Below, piece after piece: positions 62,901 through 64,000 of a DNA stretch of 64,000 nucleotides (positions within the stretch are counted from its first letter, which is position 1; each line of letters opens with the position of its first letter). The notes beneath the pieces were generated by a model. The model saw nothing but the letters and a program-made list of their open reading frames with translations, was not told the origin of the DNA and searched no databases. The stretch comes from Bacteroidota bacterium (lineage in GTDB: Bacteria > Bacteroidota > Bacteroidia > AKYH767-A > 2013-40CM-41-45), in assembly GCA_003389385.1 (NCBI GenBank), contig QQVM01000017.1, positions 289,634-353,633 on the forward strand. Reading direction: 5' to 3'. The position numbers and the translations under genes were made by a program.

Positions 62901-64000
62901 CTCATGGTAATGCATCCGGAACCGGATATGCTGTTTCCAACTATGTGTCATCGTCTGTCGGTACACTGACACTTGAATGCAACTGGTACGGAACAGCAGC
63001 ATATAATAGTATCATAGATAATGCGAGTTTCACAGGAAAAATATTCAGCAAGGATAATTGCCTTACTGTATTTGCACCATACCTGACAGACGGAACTGAC
63101 TCAGATCCGCTTGCAATTGGATTCCAGACAGCACAGACCTGCACTGCGCCATGTGCACTTTCACTCAATGTGAGCACAACTCCTGAAAACTGCCCCACTT
63201 CACAAAACGGAACGGCGGATGTTTCTGTGAGCGGCGGTACAGGTGTGTATACATATTCATGGAATACGAGTCCGGAACAGACAACTCAGCAGGCCATTGG
63301 TCTGGCAGAGGGAACTTATACAGTCACAGTAACTGACCAGAACGGTTGTACCGCCACAGCTTCGGGTACGGTAATCAGAACTCCGGATAGTGATCCTCCA
63401 TCCTGTACTGCAGCTCCAATCACCGTGGATTCAGACCCTGGATTCTGCAGCGCTTATGTGACCATCAACAACCTTGTTGCTATTGATAATTGCCTGGTTT
63501 CAAGTTTTGTCAATGATTATACTTTTTCAAATGATGCCTCTGATTATTATGCCATAGGAACTACCACAGTAACCTGGACAGTTACAGACAACAGCGGAAA
63601 CACCGGCACCTGTACTCAGGTGATTACTGTGGAAGACAATGAGGATCCGTACTTCTATCCTGTGGTGAACAATATTACAGTCAATACAGATCCGGGTCGT
63701 TGCGACGCGAGAGTGTATTGGACAGAACCGGATGAATATGATAACTGTCTTGTGATTAGTTCTTCTACTTCACACAACTCCGGAGCCCTGTTCCAGATTG
63801 GTGCAACAACAGTCACTTATTCTGTGACAGACTACCAGGGAAATAATGGAAGCATGGTATTTACAGTGACGGTGGTGGATGATGAAGATCCGACGATCAG
63901 CTGTCCATCTGATGTAACAGCTAGTGCCACTGCCGGTGCCTGCGGTAAATCTGCTTCACTTGTAACATTGGGTGTACCTACATACGATGACAATTGTTCA
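59999..64000 (+). CDS. Giant secreted beta-helix/SprB/HYR protein (partial, 3' end outside window)
   Basis: The frame is open from the ATG at 59999 to the window end, 1334 codons exactly. Signal peptide about 1-31 (VIPLLLCIMVIAEQGNAQ). Residues about 32-255 form a lectin-like beta domain; about 256-320 open a right-handed parallel beta-helix (TKTGPYATINHAISKAGPRD, DTIYVDAGTYTDNVVV), and repeated NVTVTG/IRNNEI-type coils continue to about 1030 with a second AGxxTENI start (VNVGPGTFTENITVNKGITL). One SprB repeat (GTADVSVSGGTGVYTYSW) and then at least two HYR domains (DNSGNTGTCTQVITVEDNEDP, CPSDVTASATAGACG) follow. A T9SS domain is expected beyond the window. Adhesin or polysaccharide-related role possible. 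Confidence 0.85.
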   Translation, partial: MKSFYLYLCRNYKVIPLLLCIMVIAEQGNAQLFQQDFNSSTSLASYVNSTNPNVGQFNAIASTGPQVTVAISGGALVYTRTANSAAGQFSRSTDFSPIPQTLRYQFDLGVSGNNTALAALQFKVGAGFGITNSPESNATTYGRFGVDFGSAGQFRLRDLVANTTSSYFSGTQTITWCMNNSGQSQTYVGPNGSDESIANDKMDIWVGNTLAFNDINVLSPNLNMTDLKFYFGQGMGTVTMDNFFANPLVGGIYVNDASLSGDVFTSAVGSNSNYGTKTGPYATINHAISKAGPRDTIYVDAGTYTDNVVVDRRVRIVGAGNSTLIQVGSGNGMTLNAGGNCATDRTYISQLRITGSGDGIRVNNANLRCITFDEVNSSGNTGNGIHFNVPAYTVSPADIEVKNCTLSTNGGTGFRLASNSAMDGLSFSGGQINDNAFNGISTGPSGSAGVTNVSINGISFSGNGTLSSGGHGDISFYLFNGNASISNVSVTADADYGIQLIGSTPLPSGPSGTVTLNNVTVTGTANNRKALGILNYTDASGITLNNVTLNTNPQPYTTAITYGLFLDGIVNPFNIGNTSFGNTHLGIGMGVDIVVYGANTQVDATGASFSSSNNFTIEDRIGHRIDFDALGYTGLVTWVPNNVYVTVNSFAPPQSTAPSIQRGISAATVGGTVNVGPGTFTENITVNKGITLRGMNAGVSCGGTRTAESVINGSGGATITVSADNVTINGFQIKNRNGAYAINGNGNNCSNLSIIYNDIRNVGDLLSGSSATNVHSILYQVIGQNSPFVPPGNTSNVNISDNCFTDISSSSNFNTSNTGFSSSAIGILQSVSTGVLTGLTIERNRINSVRVNTDNWPKGKIAYGIQLNTGSSNYQTTSGKIANAIIRNNEIQNLSGHISTGIALEGNTENAIVEYNTVSNLHGTKPVSPATPTRTGGGYDLSGLKVESNRFVGTLTVRNNSFNTNTFTHGNASGTGYAVSNYVSSSVGTLTLECNWYGTAAYNSIIDNASFTGKIFSKDNCLTVFAPYLTDGTDSDPLAIGFQTAQTCTAPCALSLNVSTTPENCPTSQNGTADVSVSGGTGVYTYSWNTSPEQTTQQAIGLAEGTYTVTVTDQNGCTATASGTVIRTPDSDPPSCTAAPITVDSDPGFCSAYVTINNLVAIDNCLVSSFVNDYTFSNDASDYYAIGTTTVTWTVTDNSGNTGTCTQVITVEDNEDPYFYPVVNNITVNTDPGRCDARVYWTEPDEYDNCLVISSSTSHNSGALFQIGATTVTYSVTDYQGNNGSMVFTVTVVDDEDPTISCPSDVTASATAGACGKSASLVTLGVPTYDDNCS

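Noticed and set aside
1..64000. Mobile element, prophage, tRNA or rRNA
   Set aside because: No transposase, integrase, terminal repeats, phage genes or tRNA cloverleaf were found on either strand by reading.

Overview
This window reads as chromosomal DNA of a free-living, non-spore-forming Bacteroidota bacterium. The evidence is the type IX secretion (T9SS) C-terminal sorting domains of both type A and type B, SprB-type repeats, HYR and PKD repeats, a CarboxypepD-regulatory/TonB-dependent receptor, DUF5686, the absence of clear Shine-Dalgarno sequences, and promoters of the Bacteroidota type (-33 TTTG-like, -7 TAnnTTTG). The genus cannot be named from the sequence alone. I saw no rRNA, tRNA, insertion sequence, prophage or CRISPR array.

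Layout. 0-8.7 kb is housekeeping: the 3' part of pssA, purS, then on the minus strand a probable operon kdsD-type isomerase / tatC / CxxC carboxymuconolactone decarboxylase / DUF5686 outer-membrane protein / lptB, with recQ divergent. 8.7-13.1 kb is one 1446-residue SprB-repeat adhesin with a type B sorting domain. 13.4-14.9 kb holds mdh and a retropepsin-like protease. 14.9-20.4 kb is a minus-strand metal- or ligand-uptake-like locus: a His-rich small protein, a TonB receptor without a SusD partner, two related small lipoproteins, a YncE-like beta-propeller lipoprotein with a CX4CH motif, and a DCC-family protein; the last four genes overlap end to end. 20.5-24.0 kb has a Kelch-repeat T9SS protein, an RluE-like pseudouridine synthase and an M43 metalloprotease.

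24.0-34.4 kb is an eight-gene minus-strand unit: TetR regulator, TolC, adaptor, RND pump, second adaptor, MacB-like permease, LolD-like ATPase and mqnA. It starts at a promoter covered by a 10-bp-arm palindrome that is a good candidate TetR operator. 34.6-45.3 kb is again housekeeping (purB, glycosyltransferase, lutA-like, MFS, hemE, BamA/TamA-like protein, ung, a 44-residue lipoprotein, OsmC, an outer-membrane hypothetical, lipA).

45.3-64 kb is a cluster of very large secreted proteins. A 2053-residue BNR/Ig-repeat protein is divergent from an 1180-residue protein with an unrecognised N-terminal domain, followed by a 1258-residue protein and the first 1334 codons of a beta-helix/SprB/HYR protein that runs off the window. 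The 2053- and 1258-residue proteins share two unusual parts: a module of about 185 residues inserted inside an Ig-like repeat, and a C-terminal module of about 182 residues with dockerin-like calcium loops in the place where a T9SS sorting domain would normally sit. These, the 15-20 kb lipoprotein locus and the TetR-controlled dual pump operon are the most interesting parts of the window. A recurring -7 element 6-8 bases before the ATG in several genes suggests leaderless mRNAs.
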